Positions 33,704-42,372 of a DNA stretch of 64,000 nt are shown piece after piece. The translations under genes were made by a program, and so were the position numbers. The stretch spans positions 98,416 through 162,415 of the forward strand of contig NZ_MUIN01000012.1 of NCBI RefSeq assembly GCF_002080045.1, in the 5' to 3' direction. The stretch is from Pseudomonas sp. Bc-h (GTDB lineage: Bacteria; Pseudomonadota; Gammaproteobacteria; Pseudomonadales; Pseudomonadaceae). The notes beneath the pieces were generated by a model. The model saw only the letters and a program-made list of their open reading frames with translations, made no database searches and was not told where the DNA came from. Each line of letters begins with the position of its first letter. The first letter of the stretch is position 1.

Positions 33704-34831
33704 ATGAAACTCTTCACTCCGATCAAACTCGGCAACCTGACCCTCGACCATCGCGTAGCCATGGCCCCCCTCACCCGCTCCCGCGCGGGGCAGCCGGGCA
33801 ACGTGCCGACGCCGATGAACGTCGAGTACTACCGTCAGCGCGCCAGTGCGGCGTTGATCGTCACCGAGGCGACGCAGATTTCCCGGCAAGGTCAGGGCTA
33901 TGCCTGGACGCCGGGCATTCACAGTGCCGAACAGATCGCAGGCTGGAAAACAGTCAGTGAGGCGGTGCATGGCGAAGGCGGCACGATCTTTCTGCAGCTC
34001 TGGCATGTGGGCCGGGTTTCTCATCCGGTGTTTCAGCCCGAAGGGGCTCTGCCTGTGGCGCCGAGCGCACTGCCGGTTCCGGGCAAGACGTTCATCATCG
34101 ATGAGCAAGGCAATGGTGTGTGGGGCGATGTCCCGGTGCCGCAAGCACTGACTGTCGAAGGTATCAACGCCATCATCGAAGACTACCGCGTCGCGGCACG
34201 TAACGCGTTGCTGGCGGGGATGGATGGCGTGGAAATCCATGCGGGCAACGGTTATCTGCTGGATCAGTTCATCAACTCGGCGAGCAACCAGCGCGACGAT
34301 GCATACGGCGGCTCGCTGGAGAAACGCGCCCGGCTGGTTCTGGAAGTCACGCGTGCAGTGGCCGAGGAAGTCGGCGCGGATCGGGTGGCGGTGCGTCTGA
34401 CGCCGATGGGTCGGTTCATGGGGATGGGCGATGAGACGCCTGAAGAAACCTTCAGCTACATCGTTCGCCAGCTCGATGCAATGAACCTGGCCTATCTGCA
34501 CTTGGTGGAACCCGCCATGGTCGGCACCGTGCGCGACGAACAGTTCGACCCGCGCTGGGACGCGATCATCGAGCGCCTGCGTGGCGACTTCAAAGGCGTA
34601 TTGATGCTCGCGGGCGGTTATGACCAACAGAGCGCCGAGCAGGCCCTGCAAGAGGGCCGCGCCGACGTCATCGCGTTTGGTCGGCCATTCATCGCCAACC
34701 CCGACCTGCCCGCGCGCTTTCTTGGCAATCATCGGCTGAATGCCGCCGACGCCAGCAGCTTTTTTGGTGGGAATGAGCGGGGTTACATCGACTACCCGGC
34801 GTTGGGGAGTGCTGCCAAGGCCTGGGTTTGA
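33704..34831 (+). CDS. old yellow enzyme family alkene reductase
   Basis: 375 residues from the ATG at 33704, with GAGGC upstream; the in-frame extension into the monooxygenase gene is spurious. The FMN-barrel start is LFTPIKLGNLTLDHRVAMAPLTRSRA. Substrate-binding His and Asn are in VEIHAGNGYLLDQF, the His/Asn pair seen in yeast OYE rather than the His/His pair of PETN reductase. YGGSLEKRARLVLEV and DVIAFGRPFIANPDL are also typical. It uses NAD(P)H to reduce activated C=C bonds or nitro groups. It follows a flavin monooxygenase, but the terminator between them suggests separate transcripts. Confidence 0.92.
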   Translation: MKLFTPIKLGNLTLDHRVAMAPLTRSRAGQPGNVPTPMNVEYYRQRASAALIVTEATQISRQGQGYAWTPGIHSAEQIAGWKTVSEAVHGEGGTIFLQLWHVGRVSHPVFQPEGALPVAPSALPVPGKTFIIDEQGNGVWGDVPVPQALTVEGINAIIEDYRVAARNALLAGMDGVEIHAGNGYLLDQFINSASNQRDDAYGGSLEKRARLVLEVTRAVAEEVGADRVAVRLTPMGRFMGMGDETPEETFSYIVRQLDAMNLAYLHLVEPAMVGTVRDEQFDPRWDAIIERLRGDFKGVLMLAGGYDQQSAEQALQEGRADVIAFGRPFIANPDLPARFLGNHRLNAADASSFFGGNERGYIDYPALGSAAKAWV

Positions 34832-34849
34832 CGCGAGCCGGCTACACAA

Positions 34850-34920
34850 CTGCAGCGGCACGGCTTGTCAGCGCTGGTGACATCAATCACTTCAACGTCG
34901 GCAAGCCGTGCTGCTTCAGG
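34850..34920. repeat. REPIN-like inverted repeat (AGCAGCACGGCTTG class)
   Basis: The left arm GCAGCGGCACGGCTTGTCAG and the right arm GTCGGCAAGCCGTGCTGC are imperfect inverted repeats about 25 bp long. The element lies in the convergent gap between the OYE and hydrolase genes, where it may also act as a transcription barrier. The same REP class occurs inside the kinase gene at about 14650. Confidence 0.65.
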
Positions 34921-34943
34921 GCGTCACTGAGGTCGACTGGCGG

Positions 34944-35717
34944 TTATTTGCCATCCAGTGCGTGCTGCGCAGCCTGTTCGATCAGCGCCGCGACTTCCTG
35001 GGGATGCGACTCATACACTGCATGGCTCGCGCCGTCGATTTCGATGGTGTGAGCGTTGGCGCGTTTGGCGTACATGCGCTCCAGATCGGGGTTGATGATC
35101 CGGTCGGATTTGGCGACCGCGTACCAGCTTGGCTTGGTCTTCCACGCGGCGACGGTGGCCGGGGTGGTGAACACCGATGCCGAAGTCAGGGACTGGGCGT
35201 TGGCCTCGAACTCGGCCTGGGCCTTGGGCAGGTCGGCGGCGAAATCCGCAGGGTAGAACGCAGGGTCAAGGTAGAGGAAGCCGTCGTCGGTCTTCTTCAC
35301 GGCCTTGGTGGCGTTGGGGTACAGCTTGCCGTTGGCGGCTTCGGTTTCGCCGACATCCAGCGCGTGAGCCGCGATGTAGACCAGCCCGGCGACGTGGGAA
35401 TCCTCACCGGCGTTGGAGATCACCGCGCCGCCATAGCTGTGCCCTACCAGAATGGTCGGGCCGTCCTGCATGGCCAGAATGCGTTTGACCGCCGTGACAT
35501 CGTCGTTGAACGAGGTCAGCGGATGCGCAGCGACCGAGACGTGGTAGCCGTCCTTGACCAGAATGTCGTAGACCGGCTTCCAGCCCGCTCCATTCACGAA
35601 GGCGCCGTGGACCAGCACGATGTTGTGCACCGGCGCAGTGGGTGCGGCGTTGGCGGTGCCGGCGGCGAGAGCGAGGGCGGCAATGGCGAACAGGGAACGC
35701 AGGTTGCAAGTTTTCAT
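34944..35717 (-). CDS. secreted alpha/beta hydrolase
   Basis: 257 residues from the ATG at 35715-35717, with a clear signal peptide (SLFAIAALALAAGTANA) ending near residue 22. The oxyanion segment is LVHGAFVNGAGW, the nucleophile Ser lies in VGHSYGGAVI, and the catalytic His is probably in GASHAVYESHP near 240. It resembles the EstC/salicylate-esterase-like group. The frame is open to a TTG at 35780, but that removes the signal peptide from the N-terminus. Natural substrate unknown. Confidence 0.85.
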   Translation of the reverse strand: MKTCNLRSLFAIAALALAAGTANAAPTAPVHNIVLVHGAFVNGAGWKPVYDILVKDGYHVSVAAHPLTSFNDDVTAVKRILAMQDGPTILVGHSYGGAVISNAGEDSHVAGLVYIAAHALDVGETEAANGKLYPNATKAVKKTDDGFLYLDPAFYPADFAADLPKAQAEFEANAQSLTSASVFTTPATVAAWKTKPSWYAVAKSDRIINPDLERMYAKRANAHTIEIDGASHAVYESHPQEVAALIEQAAQHALDGK

Positions 35718-36051
35718 GAGGTTTGAGTCTCGAACGGGGAAAATACAAAACACAGAGTGTTCATCGAATGATGCAAGCAAGACGCTCCCTGTTCGGATTT
35801 ATTCCACGCCATCAAAACATTCGCGCAAATCGTCTTTAGGTGACTTCATAACTCACCCGAATTACCGACAAAACAAACAACACTCTTTTACCCGAAACGC
35901 GTTAATACAACGGGCGCGTGGTGTATCACGACTGATGATGTCGCCTATCGACAGACAATATTTCTTGCGCCGCAACCGCGGTACTTAGAATCAGCCCATC
36001 AGCAAGCCACCCGCCCTGCCGCTTGCGCCGCCAGATGAGTTGGAGTTCGTC
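35718..36051. other. control region upstream of the first DUF2790 gene
   Basis: 334 bp with no supported gene. Positions 35933-35954 and 35984-35993 match two blocks upstream of the second DUF2790 gene (36411-36432 and 36461-36470), with 51 and 50 bp between block starts. The blocks contain GATGATG, TATCGACAG and CTTAGAATCA. Confidence 0.6.
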
Positions 36052-36324
36052 ATGAAATACGCACTGTTTGCCGCCCTGTCGATGTTCAGCCTTTTCGCGT
36101 CTGCCAACGATAACCTCGGCAGCGCATCGGCTTCCGCCCCCCAGAACGACCCATACGACTACACCCAGGATCTGGACATTGCCAAGGTGGTGCGGATCAG
36201 CAATGCCAGCAGCGGAGCCAGTGAATGCGGGCCGATCAAGGCGCAGATGGAGTATGTCGACAGCAAGGGTGTCAGCCACAAGCTGGAATACACACGGCTG
36301 GGTGACGAGTGTGAAAAGGGCTGA
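36052..36324 (+). CDS. DUF2790 secreted small protein (copy 1)
   Basis: 90 residues: signal peptide MKYALFAALSMFSLFASAN-like, then a short linker and a domain with LDIAKVV, ECGPIKAQMEYVDSKG and LEYTRLGDEC. The two conserved cysteines probably form a disulfide in the periplasm. This is the Pseudomonas-typical DUF2790 family; its function is unknown. It is a tandem paralogue of the gene at 36520-36783. Confidence 0.9.
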   Translation: MKYALFAALSMFSLFASANDNLGSASASAPQNDPYDYTQDLDIAKVVRISNASSGASECGPIKAQMEYVDSKGVSHKLEYTRLGDECEKG

Positions 36325-36410
36325 ATATTTACAGTTCCCGGCAACAATCCATTACGCGAAACGGAACAATTAATCCCCTGTTAATCAATTCAGTTAATGC
36401 TCATCACTTT

Positions 36411-36470
36411 TGATGATGGCGCGTATCGACAGCGACCATTTTTTAAAATTTGTCCTCGCTCTTAGAATCA
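36411..36470 (+). promoter_or_regulatory. duplicated control element upstream of DUF2790 copy 2
   Basis: Two blocks, one with GATGATG and TATCGACAG and one with CTTAGAATCA, match the blocks at 35933-35993 in sequence and spacing, while the DNA between and around them differs. Their conservation after gene duplication suggests a shared regulator-binding site and promoter. I cannot name the regulator. Confidence 0.5.
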
Positions 36471-36519
36471 AATCCAAGAGCAAACCTCACGACTATTTAA
36501 ACTTCTGCGGAGTGACATC

Positions 36520-36783
36520 ATGAAATACGCCCTGTTTGCAGCCCTTTCCATTTTCAGCGCATTTGCGTCAGCCAACAGCGACGTCAGCGAATCAGCGCCC
36601 GCTGCTGTCGAGTACAACTACTCGCAACACCTGGACATCGCCAAAGTAGTGAGCATGACCACCGCCAGCAACGTCGCCACCGAGTGCGGTCCGGTTGAAG
36701 CACACATGGTTTACGTCGACAGCAAAGGCGTGACCCACAATATGGAATACACCCGCCTCGGTGATGGTTGCCAGAATGGTTGA
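36520..36783 (+). CDS. DUF2790 secreted small protein (copy 2)
   Basis: 87 residues with the same plan as copy 1: signal peptide ending near ASAN, then LDIAKVVSM, ECGPVEAHMVYVDSKG and MEYTRLGDGC. Identity to copy 1 is high in the signal peptide and the C-terminal domain and low in the linker. GGAG precedes the ATG. A bidirectional terminator follows. Confidence 0.9.
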   Translation: MKYALFAALSIFSAFASANSDVSESAPAAVEYNYSQHLDIAKVVSMTTASNVATECGPVEAHMVYVDSKGVTHNMEYTRLGDGCQNG

Positions 36784-36825
36784 GACTCGGCGCAGGGTAC
36801 TGCGCGCAGGAACCGACCCTCATTG

Positions 36826-36858
36826 AAAAACCGCTGCCATCCAAGCAGCGGTTTTTTT
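36826..36858. terminator. bidirectional rho-independent terminator
   Basis: CCGCTGC (36831-36837) pairs with GCAGCGG (36845-36851), flanked by five As and seven Ts. It serves the DUF2790 gene on the plus strand and lies right at the stop codon of the minus-strand GntR gene. Confidence 0.85.
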
Positions 36859-37585
36859 ATGGGCGTCTTATCGAACCCGGGTGCTCATCCGCCTGCCCCA
36901 CCATCAACATCAGTGCGTCGCGCTTGGCGAGCAGGTGTTGTCGCAGGATTGCGCTCAGACGTTTGCCGTCGCGAGCTTCCAGCGCCTGAATCATTTCCTC
37001 ATGGTCGTGCACGGCCCGATCCCATTTCGGCGTCTGCAGATTCGAGCGAAACCGCAGCGCCTGAATGCGCCAGTTCAAGGCCATGTAGGTCTGCCGCAGC
37101 GCCGAGTTGCGTGCCGCCAGATTGATCAAATCGTGAATCGCCCGGTTACGCTGGTAATAACCCGGCAGGTCGTTCTGGTTCTTGCAGACGATCATCGCGT
37201 AATGCAGCGCCTTGATCTCGTCCAGCTCATCGACCGTGATGCGCTCACAGGCCAATTCCCCGGCGAAGGCTTCCAGACCGCTCATCAGCTCGAACGCCTC
37301 GCGAATCTCCAGTTCCGACATACGGGCGACGCTGGCACCACGATTTGGCGAGATTTCGATCAAGCCTTCAGCCGCCAGCACCTTCAAGGCTTCCCGTAAC
37401 GGCGTGCGAGAAATCCCCAGGGTTTCGCACAATTCGCGCTCGTTGAGCTTGGTGCCGGCGCCCAGCGTTCCTTCGATGATGAAACTGCGCAGGTGCTCTA
37501 CCACGGTGTCATGCAGGCGCTGACGTGCCAGCTTGGGTAACTGTTTCACGCCTTCCGTGGACATCGAGAAATCTGAATCTTGCAT
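36857..37585 (-). CDS. GntR-family regulator (FCD subfamily)
   Basis: 242 residues. The winged helix-turn-helix lies at about 30-90 (KLNERELCETLGISRTPLREAL) and an FCD all-helical ligand domain at about 100-225, with a metal-site pattern including AIHDLINLAA and HDHEEMIQA. FCD regulators usually bind carboxylic acids and repress divergent catabolic genes. A 20-bp perfect palindrome lies in the divergent gap just before the aminotransferase gene and is its likely operator. Confidence 0.92.
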   Translation of the reverse strand: MQDSDFSMSTEGVKQLPKLARQRLHDTVVEHLRSFIIEGTLGAGTKLNERELCETLGISRTPLREALKVLAAEGLIEISPNRGASVARMSELEIREAFELMSGLEAFAGELACERITVDELDEIKALHYAMIVCKNQNDLPGYYQRNRAIHDLINLAARNSALRQTYMALNWRIQALRFRSNLQTPKWDRAVHDHEEMIQALEARDGKRLSAILRQHLLAKRDALMLMVGQADEHPGSIRRP

Positions 37586-37702
37586 ACAAAGTCCTCACAG
37601 TGATGCACGGATACTAAGACAAAATTTCCACCTGTGCGGCGAAAAAAGGCGTCCATCGCGCATTTTCGTTATCGATTTGACGGAAGCAAAACCGCTGCTA
37701 AT

Positions 37703-37722
37703 GTATTTTGCATTCAAAATAC
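37703..37722. promoter_or_regulatory. palindromic operator, probably for the GntR regulator
   Basis: GTATTTTG-CATT-CAAAATAC is a perfect 8-bp inverted repeat. It lies 20 bp before the aminotransferase ATG and 117 bp before the GntR gene start, so binding there would block transcription or initiation of the operon. Confidence 0.6.
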
Positions 37723-37742
37723 AAAAACAGAGGCGAACCACC

Positions 37743-38948
37743 ATGAAGCTCGATTTCCACCCTGCCGGCCGTCACTTCCTGCAAATCCCTGGGCCAAGCC
37801 CGGTACCGGATCGCATCCTGCGCGCCATGAGTTACCCCACCATCGACCATCGCGGCCCGGAGTTCGCCGAGTTAGGGCTGAAGGTACTAGCCGGCATCAA
37901 GCAGATTTTCAAAACCACACAACCGGTGATCATTTACCCCGCTTCCGGCACCGGTGCCTGGGAAGCCGCGCTGTGCAACACACTGAGTGCAGGCGACAAA
38001 GTGCTGATGTTTGAAACTGGCCACTTCGCCACGTTGTGGAAGAAGATGGCGGAAAGCCTGGGTATCGAGCCCGAGTTTCTGGGCCTGCCGGGTATCGAAG
38101 GCTGGCGCTATGGTGTGGATGCCAGCAAGATCGAAGAGCGCCTGCGTAACGACCCGGGCCACAGCATCAAGGCCGTGTGCGTCGTGCATAACGAAACCAG
38201 CACCGGCGTGACTTCCGACATCGCTTCGGTGCGCAAGGCCATCGACGCGGCAGGCCATCCCGCGCTGTTGCTGGTGGACACCATTTCCGGGCTCGCCTCA
38301 GCCGATTATCGCCATGACGAATGGGGTGTGGACGTCACCGTTTCCGGCTCACAGAAAGGATTGATGTTACCCCCCGGCATCAGCTTCAACGCGGTCTCCC
38401 CCAAAGCCGTCGCTGCCAGCAAAAACGCGCGCTTGCCCCGTAGTTTCTGGGCCTGGGACGAGATCATCGAGATGAACAAGACCGGCTATTGGCCGTACAC
38501 CCCCAACACCAACCTGCTGTATGGCCTGTCCGAAGCACTGGACATGATTCTGGCCGAAGGGCTGGACAATGTATTTGCCCGTCACCACCGTCTGGCGCAG
38601 GCCTGCCGCACGGCCGTGAACGCCTGGGGTCTGCCGATCCAGTGCGCGGACCCTGCGGTTTACAGCCCGGTACTGACCGGCGTGATGACTCCGGATGGCA
38701 TCGACGCCGACCAGGTGCGCAAGGTGATTTACGAGCGCTTCGACATGTCTCTGGGCACGGGCCTGGGCAAGATGAAAGGCCGCATGTTCCGCATCGGTCA
38801 TTTGGGCGACTGCAACGACCTCACCCTGATGGCGACCCTGGCGGGCTGCGAAATGGGCCTGCAAATGGCCGGGGTGAAACTCAATGGCAGCGGCGTCGCG
38901 GCAGCCATGGATTTCATTGGCTCGCAGAAGGTGCCCTTCCAGCGATGA
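37743..38948 (+). CDS. serine-glyoxylate-type aminotransferase
   Basis: 401 residues of class V PLP fold. The N-terminal IPGPSPVPDRILRAMSYPTI and IDHRGPEFAEL, the YPASGTGAWEAALCN segment, and the PLP lysine Lys205 in VSGSQKGLMLPPG identify the serine-glyoxylate/alanine-glyoxylate aminotransferase group; pyridoxamine-pyruvate aminotransferase is a close relative. The expected reaction is amino transfer between serine or alanine and glyoxylate, giving hydroxypyruvate or pyruvate plus glycine. The nearby gcl-hyi-glxR genes also use glyoxylate and hydroxypyruvate, which supports this. It is first in a GntR-controlled set with an MFS importer and a hydratase. Confidence 0.87.
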   Translation: MKLDFHPAGRHFLQIPGPSPVPDRILRAMSYPTIDHRGPEFAELGLKVLAGIKQIFKTTQPVIIYPASGTGAWEAALCNTLSAGDKVLMFETGHFATLWKKMAESLGIEPEFLGLPGIEGWRYGVDASKIEERLRNDPGHSIKAVCVVHNETSTGVTSDIASVRKAIDAAGHPALLLVDTISGLASADYRHDEWGVDVTVSGSQKGLMLPPGISFNAVSPKAVAASKNARLPRSFWAWDEIIEMNKTGYWPYTPNTNLLYGLSEALDMILAEGLDNVFARHHRLAQACRTAVNAWGLPIQCADPAVYSPVLTGVMTPDGIDADQVRKVIYERFDMSLGTGLGKMKGRMFRIGHLGDCNDLTLMATLAGCEMGLQMAGVKLNGSGVAAAMDFIGSQKVPFQR

Positions 38949-38962
38949 AGATCAAAAGGCTT

Positions 38963-38989
38963 TCAAGCGGCGTCCTGCTTGCCGCTTGA
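38963..38989 (+). repeat. 9-bp stem hairpin between aminotransferase and MFS genes
   Basis: TCAAGCGGC and GCCGCTTGA pair around a 9-base loop, 14 bp past the aminotransferase stop. No T-tract follows, so it is more likely an RNA-stability or REP-like hairpin than a terminator. Confidence 0.5.
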
Positions 38990-39071
38990 AGCCTGCAACC
39001 CGTAACTGCTCCTGTCCTATCCCGACTCATGCGCCTTCGCGCGCAAACAATAAGAAACTGGAGATAGCGTC

Positions 39072-40382
39072 ATGAAACTGTTCCGCCTACGCCCCACGAG
39101 CATGGTGCTACTCATGCTCTGCGTCATGTATTTCATTACCTACCTGGACCGCGTCAACGTTAGTACCGCCGCGTCCGGTTTCGGCACCGAATTCGGTCTG
39201 TCCAACACGCAGATCGGGCTGGTGTTCTCGGCCTTCGCTTATCCGTATCTGGTGTTTCAGATCATCGGTGGCTGGATCAGCGACAAATACGGTGCGCGCC
39301 GGACGCTGATCGTCTGCGGCGCCTTGTGGGGCCTCGCGACGGTGCTCACCGGTTTCGCTGGCGGCCTGTTCTCCCTGCTCGCTGCGCGTCTGCTGCTGGG
39401 CCTGGGCGAAGGGGCAACCTTCCCCGCCGCCACCGCCGCCATGTCGCGCTGGGTCCCGAAGGAAAAACGCGGTTTCGCCCAGGGCGTCACTCACTCCGCC
39501 GCCCGGATCGGTAACGCCGTCGCCCCTGCAGCGGTGGTGGCGATCATGGCCACGTATAGCTGGCGTGCAGCGTTCTTCGTTTGCGGGGCAATCAGTCTGG
39601 TATGGGTGGTGATGTGGGCATTCGTTTTCACCGAGCATCCCAAGGATCATCCGAGCATTACCCAAGCCGAACTGGCACTGTTGCCACCGCCCAAACCCAA
39701 GCCGCCTAAAGTGCCATGGAAACCTTTGTTCAAGCGCATGTTCCCGGTGACCATCGTCTATTTCTGCTACGGCTGGACCCTGTGGCTGTTCCTGTCGTGG
39801 ATCCCGCAATACTTCCTGCACAGCTACAACATGGACCTGAAGAAGTCGGCGATTTTCGCGTCGGCGGTATTCTTGGCCGGCGTGGTTGGCGACACCCTGG
39901 GCGGTCTGGTCACCGACCGGCTGCTGATCAAGACCAAGTGCCTGAAACGCTCACGCAGCTGGATGGTTGCGATCTGCATGTTTCTGACGCTGCTGTGCGT
40001 GATTCCGGTCATGTTCAGCCACAACGTCTACCTCTCGATGGCGTGCCTGGCGGGCGGCTTCTTTTTCGCGGAAATGACCATCGGCCCGATGTGGGCAATC
40101 CCTATGGACATTGCTCCGGAATACAGCGGGACAGCCTCGGGAATCATGAACACCGGCTCGGCGGCCGCAGCGATTCTGTCGCCGGTGGTCTCAGGCTACG
40201 TGATCGACCGTTTCGGCAGTTGGGAGTTGCCCTTTGTCGGCAGTGTGGTGCTGATGGCAATCGGCGTGATACTGGCCCTGCGCATGAAGCCTGAAGATAA
40301 ATTCAGCGTTCCTGAAGCACCCGCCGCCGGGGCGCTGCAGGTCTCGGAGCAGGCGCCCGCTTCCGCAGTGGTGAGCAAATGA
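39072..40382 (+). CDS. MFS transporter, anion:cation symporter family
   Basis: 436 residues with twelve helices. MYFITYLDRVNVSTAASGFGTEF at the N-terminus (helix 1) is the ACS-family signature, and GWISDKYGARRTLIVCGALWG is motif A. ACS members import organic acids such as glucarate, phthalate or 4-hydroxyphenylacetate with protons. GGAGATAG precedes the ATG. It lies between the aminotransferase and hydratase genes, so it probably imports the operon's substrate. Confidence 0.9.
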   Translation: MKLFRLRPTSMVLLMLCVMYFITYLDRVNVSTAASGFGTEFGLSNTQIGLVFSAFAYPYLVFQIIGGWISDKYGARRTLIVCGALWGLATVLTGFAGGLFSLLAARLLLGLGEGATFPAATAAMSRWVPKEKRGFAQGVTHSAARIGNAVAPAAVVAIMATYSWRAAFFVCGAISLVWVVMWAFVFTEHPKDHPSITQAELALLPPPKPKPPKVPWKPLFKRMFPVTIVYFCYGWTLWLFLSWIPQYFLHSYNMDLKKSAIFASAVFLAGVVGDTLGGLVTDRLLIKTKCLKRSRSWMVAICMFLTLLCVIPVMFSHNVYLSMACLAGGFFFAEMTIGPMWAIPMDIAPEYSGTASGIMNTGSAAAAILSPVVSGYVIDRFGSWELPFVGSVVLMAIGVILALRMKPEDKFSVPEAPAAGALQVSEQAPASAVVSK

Positions 40383-40401
40383 GGTTAGAGTAGCTGTGCT
40401 G

Positions 40402-40436
40402 GCTCCACGGTCCGACGCCGGTCTGCACCGTGGAGC
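40402..40436 (+). repeat. strong hairpin between MFS and hydratase genes
   Basis: GCTCCACGGT (40402-40411) and ACCGTGGAGC (40427-40436) form a perfect 10-bp stem with a 15-base loop, 34 bp before the hydratase start. Only a short mixed T-run follows. It could attenuate transcription or stabilise the upstream mRNA. Confidence 0.5.
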
Positions 40437-40469
40437 GCTTTCCATTCAACTGTCTGAAGGAAGTCCCGC

Positions 40470-41237
40470 GTGAATCAACCGTCTCACCCAGCGAACATTG
40501 CCCAATTGATCGTCGACGCCATGCACGACGGTCAGAAACTCACCGAGATTCGTCCGGAGCACGTCCCTGCCGATGCTGCCGCTGCCTATGCCCTGCAGCG
40601 TGAAATCCTGCGCCTGCGCGACACGACTGTCGGCGGCTGGAAAGTCGGTTCCAAATCCACCAGTGGCGGACCGATCAATGGCGCACTGTTGCCCGAAGAC
40701 GGCCTGTTTGCCAGTGGCAGCCAGGTTGAATGCGTCGACTACCCGTCGCCGATTCTGGAACTGGAAATCGCCTTCCGCCTGAACCGGGAGTTCACCCCTC
40801 GCGAACAACCCTACTCCGACGAAGAAGTGCTGAGCAGCATCGGTTCGATGGGCACGACGATTGAAGTGGTTTCCAGCCGTTTTGCGGCCTGGCCGAAGAT
40901 CGAGCCACTGTTGGCGTTGGGGGATCTGTTGAACCATGGCGCGTTGATCATCGGCGATTTCGTGCCGTACGACGCCAGTTTCCCATTCGTTGAGCCAGCG
41001 CTGACGTTCACCTACGCAGGAGAAGACATCGTGCCCGGCGACGGCGCAAATCCGGCCGGTGACCCACGTCGGCTGTTGCCTTGGCTGGTCAACCACCACA
41101 CCCGGAATGGATTGAGCGTGACGCCGGATCTGGTGATCACCACCGGTTCCTACACCGGGATGTATCAGACCAAGGGGCCGGGGCTGGCCGTGGGTGAGAT
41201 TCGTGGGCTACCGCCGATTTCGGTGGAGCTGATCTGA
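40470..41237 (+). CDS. 2-keto-4-pentenoate hydratase-family protein
   Basis: 255 residues starting with GTG, with AAGGAAG upstream. Motifs of the hydratase branch of the fumarylacetoacetate-hydrolase superfamily are GGWKVGSKS, the metal-ligand strand PILELEIAFRL, and ALIIGDFVPYD. Members add water to a 2-hydroxypenta-2,4-dienoate in meta-cleavage pathways, yet no dioxygenase, tautomerase or aldolase is nearby, so the substrate is probably different. It closes the GntR-linked operon. Confidence 0.82.
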   Translation: MNQPSHPANIAQLIVDAMHDGQKLTEIRPEHVPADAAAAYALQREILRLRDTTVGGWKVGSKSTSGGPINGALLPEDGLFASGSQVECVDYPSPILELEIAFRLNREFTPREQPYSDEEVLSSIGSMGTTIEVVSSRFAAWPKIEPLLALGDLLNHGALIIGDFVPYDASFPFVEPALTFTYAGEDIVPGDGANPAGDPRRLLPWLVNHHTRNGLSVTPDLVITTGSYTGMYQTKGPGLAVGEIRGLPPISVELI

Positions 41238-41246
41238 TCGCATCCC

Positions 41247-41333
41247 GTGGGAGGGAGCTTGCTCGCGAATGCTTAGGATCAGTCACTGCCGAGTCGACTG
41301 AAACGACGTCTTCGCGAGCAAGCTCCCTCCCAC
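41247..41333. repeat. REPIN of the classic GTGGGAGGGAGCTTGCTCGCGA class
   Basis: The left arm GTGGGAGGGAGCTTGCTCGC and the right arm GCGAGCAAGCTCCCTCCCAC are exact inverted repeats about 21 bp long around a variable middle. It lies in the convergent gap between the hydratase and the LysR gene. It differs from the cluster at 19.2-19.8 kb, so at least three REP classes occur in the window. Confidence 0.88.
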
Positions 41334-41391
41334 AGGGCTCTGACCTGCCAACAGTACTGCGCTGAGCTCTTGGCTTGGCAACCCACCAGCC

Positions 41392-42300
41392 TCAACCCTG
41401 CTGCCAATACCCTGGCCGGTTGTACACCTCCTTCAGAAACGCAATAAAGAACCGCACCTTCGCCGGCAGATAATGCTGCTGCGGATACACGCCCTGAATG
41501 TCGTAACTGGGCAGCGCGAACTCGTCGAGCACGGTCACCAGCGCGCCGCTCTCGACCTCGTTCTGAATCTCCCAGGTCGAGCGCCAGCACAAGCCCAGAC
41601 CGCGCTTGGCCCAGTCATACAGCAACTCGCCGTCATTGCAATACAGATTACCCGCCACCTTGATCGCCACCTGTTTGCCGTCACGCAAGAACGTCCAGCC
41701 GCGGTGCTGACCGCCTTGCAGGTTGAACGACAGACAGTTGTGCTGAGGCAACTCTTCCAGCGTCTGCGGAAAACCATGTTCGGCGAAATACTGCGGTGAG
41801 CCACACACCACGCGTTTGTTGGCGTACAGCCTGATCGCCACGTAATTGGGGTCGAGCACCTCGCCGATGCGGATACTCATGTCATACCCCTCACGCACCA
41901 GATCCACCACGTTGTCGGTGAGGTTGAACGACAGCTGCAAATCCGGGAATCGTGCCTGAAATTCCGGCGCATGGGGCGCCACATGCTGACGTCCGAAACC
42001 GGCGGGCGCCGATACCACCAGGTGCCCGCGCACGCTGCTTTCGTTCTCGCTGATGCTGGCGTCCAGCTCCTCGAATGACTGCAATACCAGCTTGGCGTTT
42101 TCCAGATACGAATCACCGGCGTCGGTCAGGGTCAGGCCGCGTGTCGAGCGGTGAATCAGCTTCACCCCCAGTCGATCCTCCAGTGCGCTCAAGCGTCGTC
42201 CCATGATCACTGGCGTCACGCCTTCCACCAATGCCGCCGCGGCAAAACTGCCGTGGGTGGCGACCAGCACGTAGCTGCGCACTTCTGTGTAACGATCCAT
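41392..42300 (-). CDS. LysR-family regulator next to gcl
   Basis: 302 residues from the ATG at 42298-42300 with AGGAG upstream; the frame is open 45 bp further but without support. Helix-turn-helix at about 17-40 (GSFAAAALVEGVTPVIMGRR), then the effector domain. It diverges from gcl across 129 bp and is the likely regulator of gcl-hyi-glxR. Confidence 0.9.
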   Translation of the reverse strand: MDRYTEVRSYVLVATHGSFAAAALVEGVTPVIMGRRLSALEDRLGVKLIHRSTRGLTLTDAGDSYLENAKLVLQSFEELDASISENESSVRGHLVVSAPAGFGRQHVAPHAPEFQARFPDLQLSFNLTDNVVDLVREGYDMSIRIGEVLDPNYVAIRLYANKRVVCGSPQYFAEHGFPQTLEELPQHNCLSFNLQGGQHRGWTFLRDGKQVAIKVAGNLYCNDGELLYDWAKRGLGLCWRSTWEIQNEVESGALVTVLDEFALPSYDIQGVYPQQHYLPAKVRFFIAFLKEVYNRPGYWQQG

Positions 42301-42372
42301 TCGATACTCCTGATACCGACAGAACTGCCAAAAGCAGCCATTCACAAAAACTTCAATTCAAATCAGGCTGGT

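Noticed and set aside
33641..34861. 406-codon minus-strand frame opposite the old yellow enzyme
   Set aside because: Antisense shadow with no recognisable fold.
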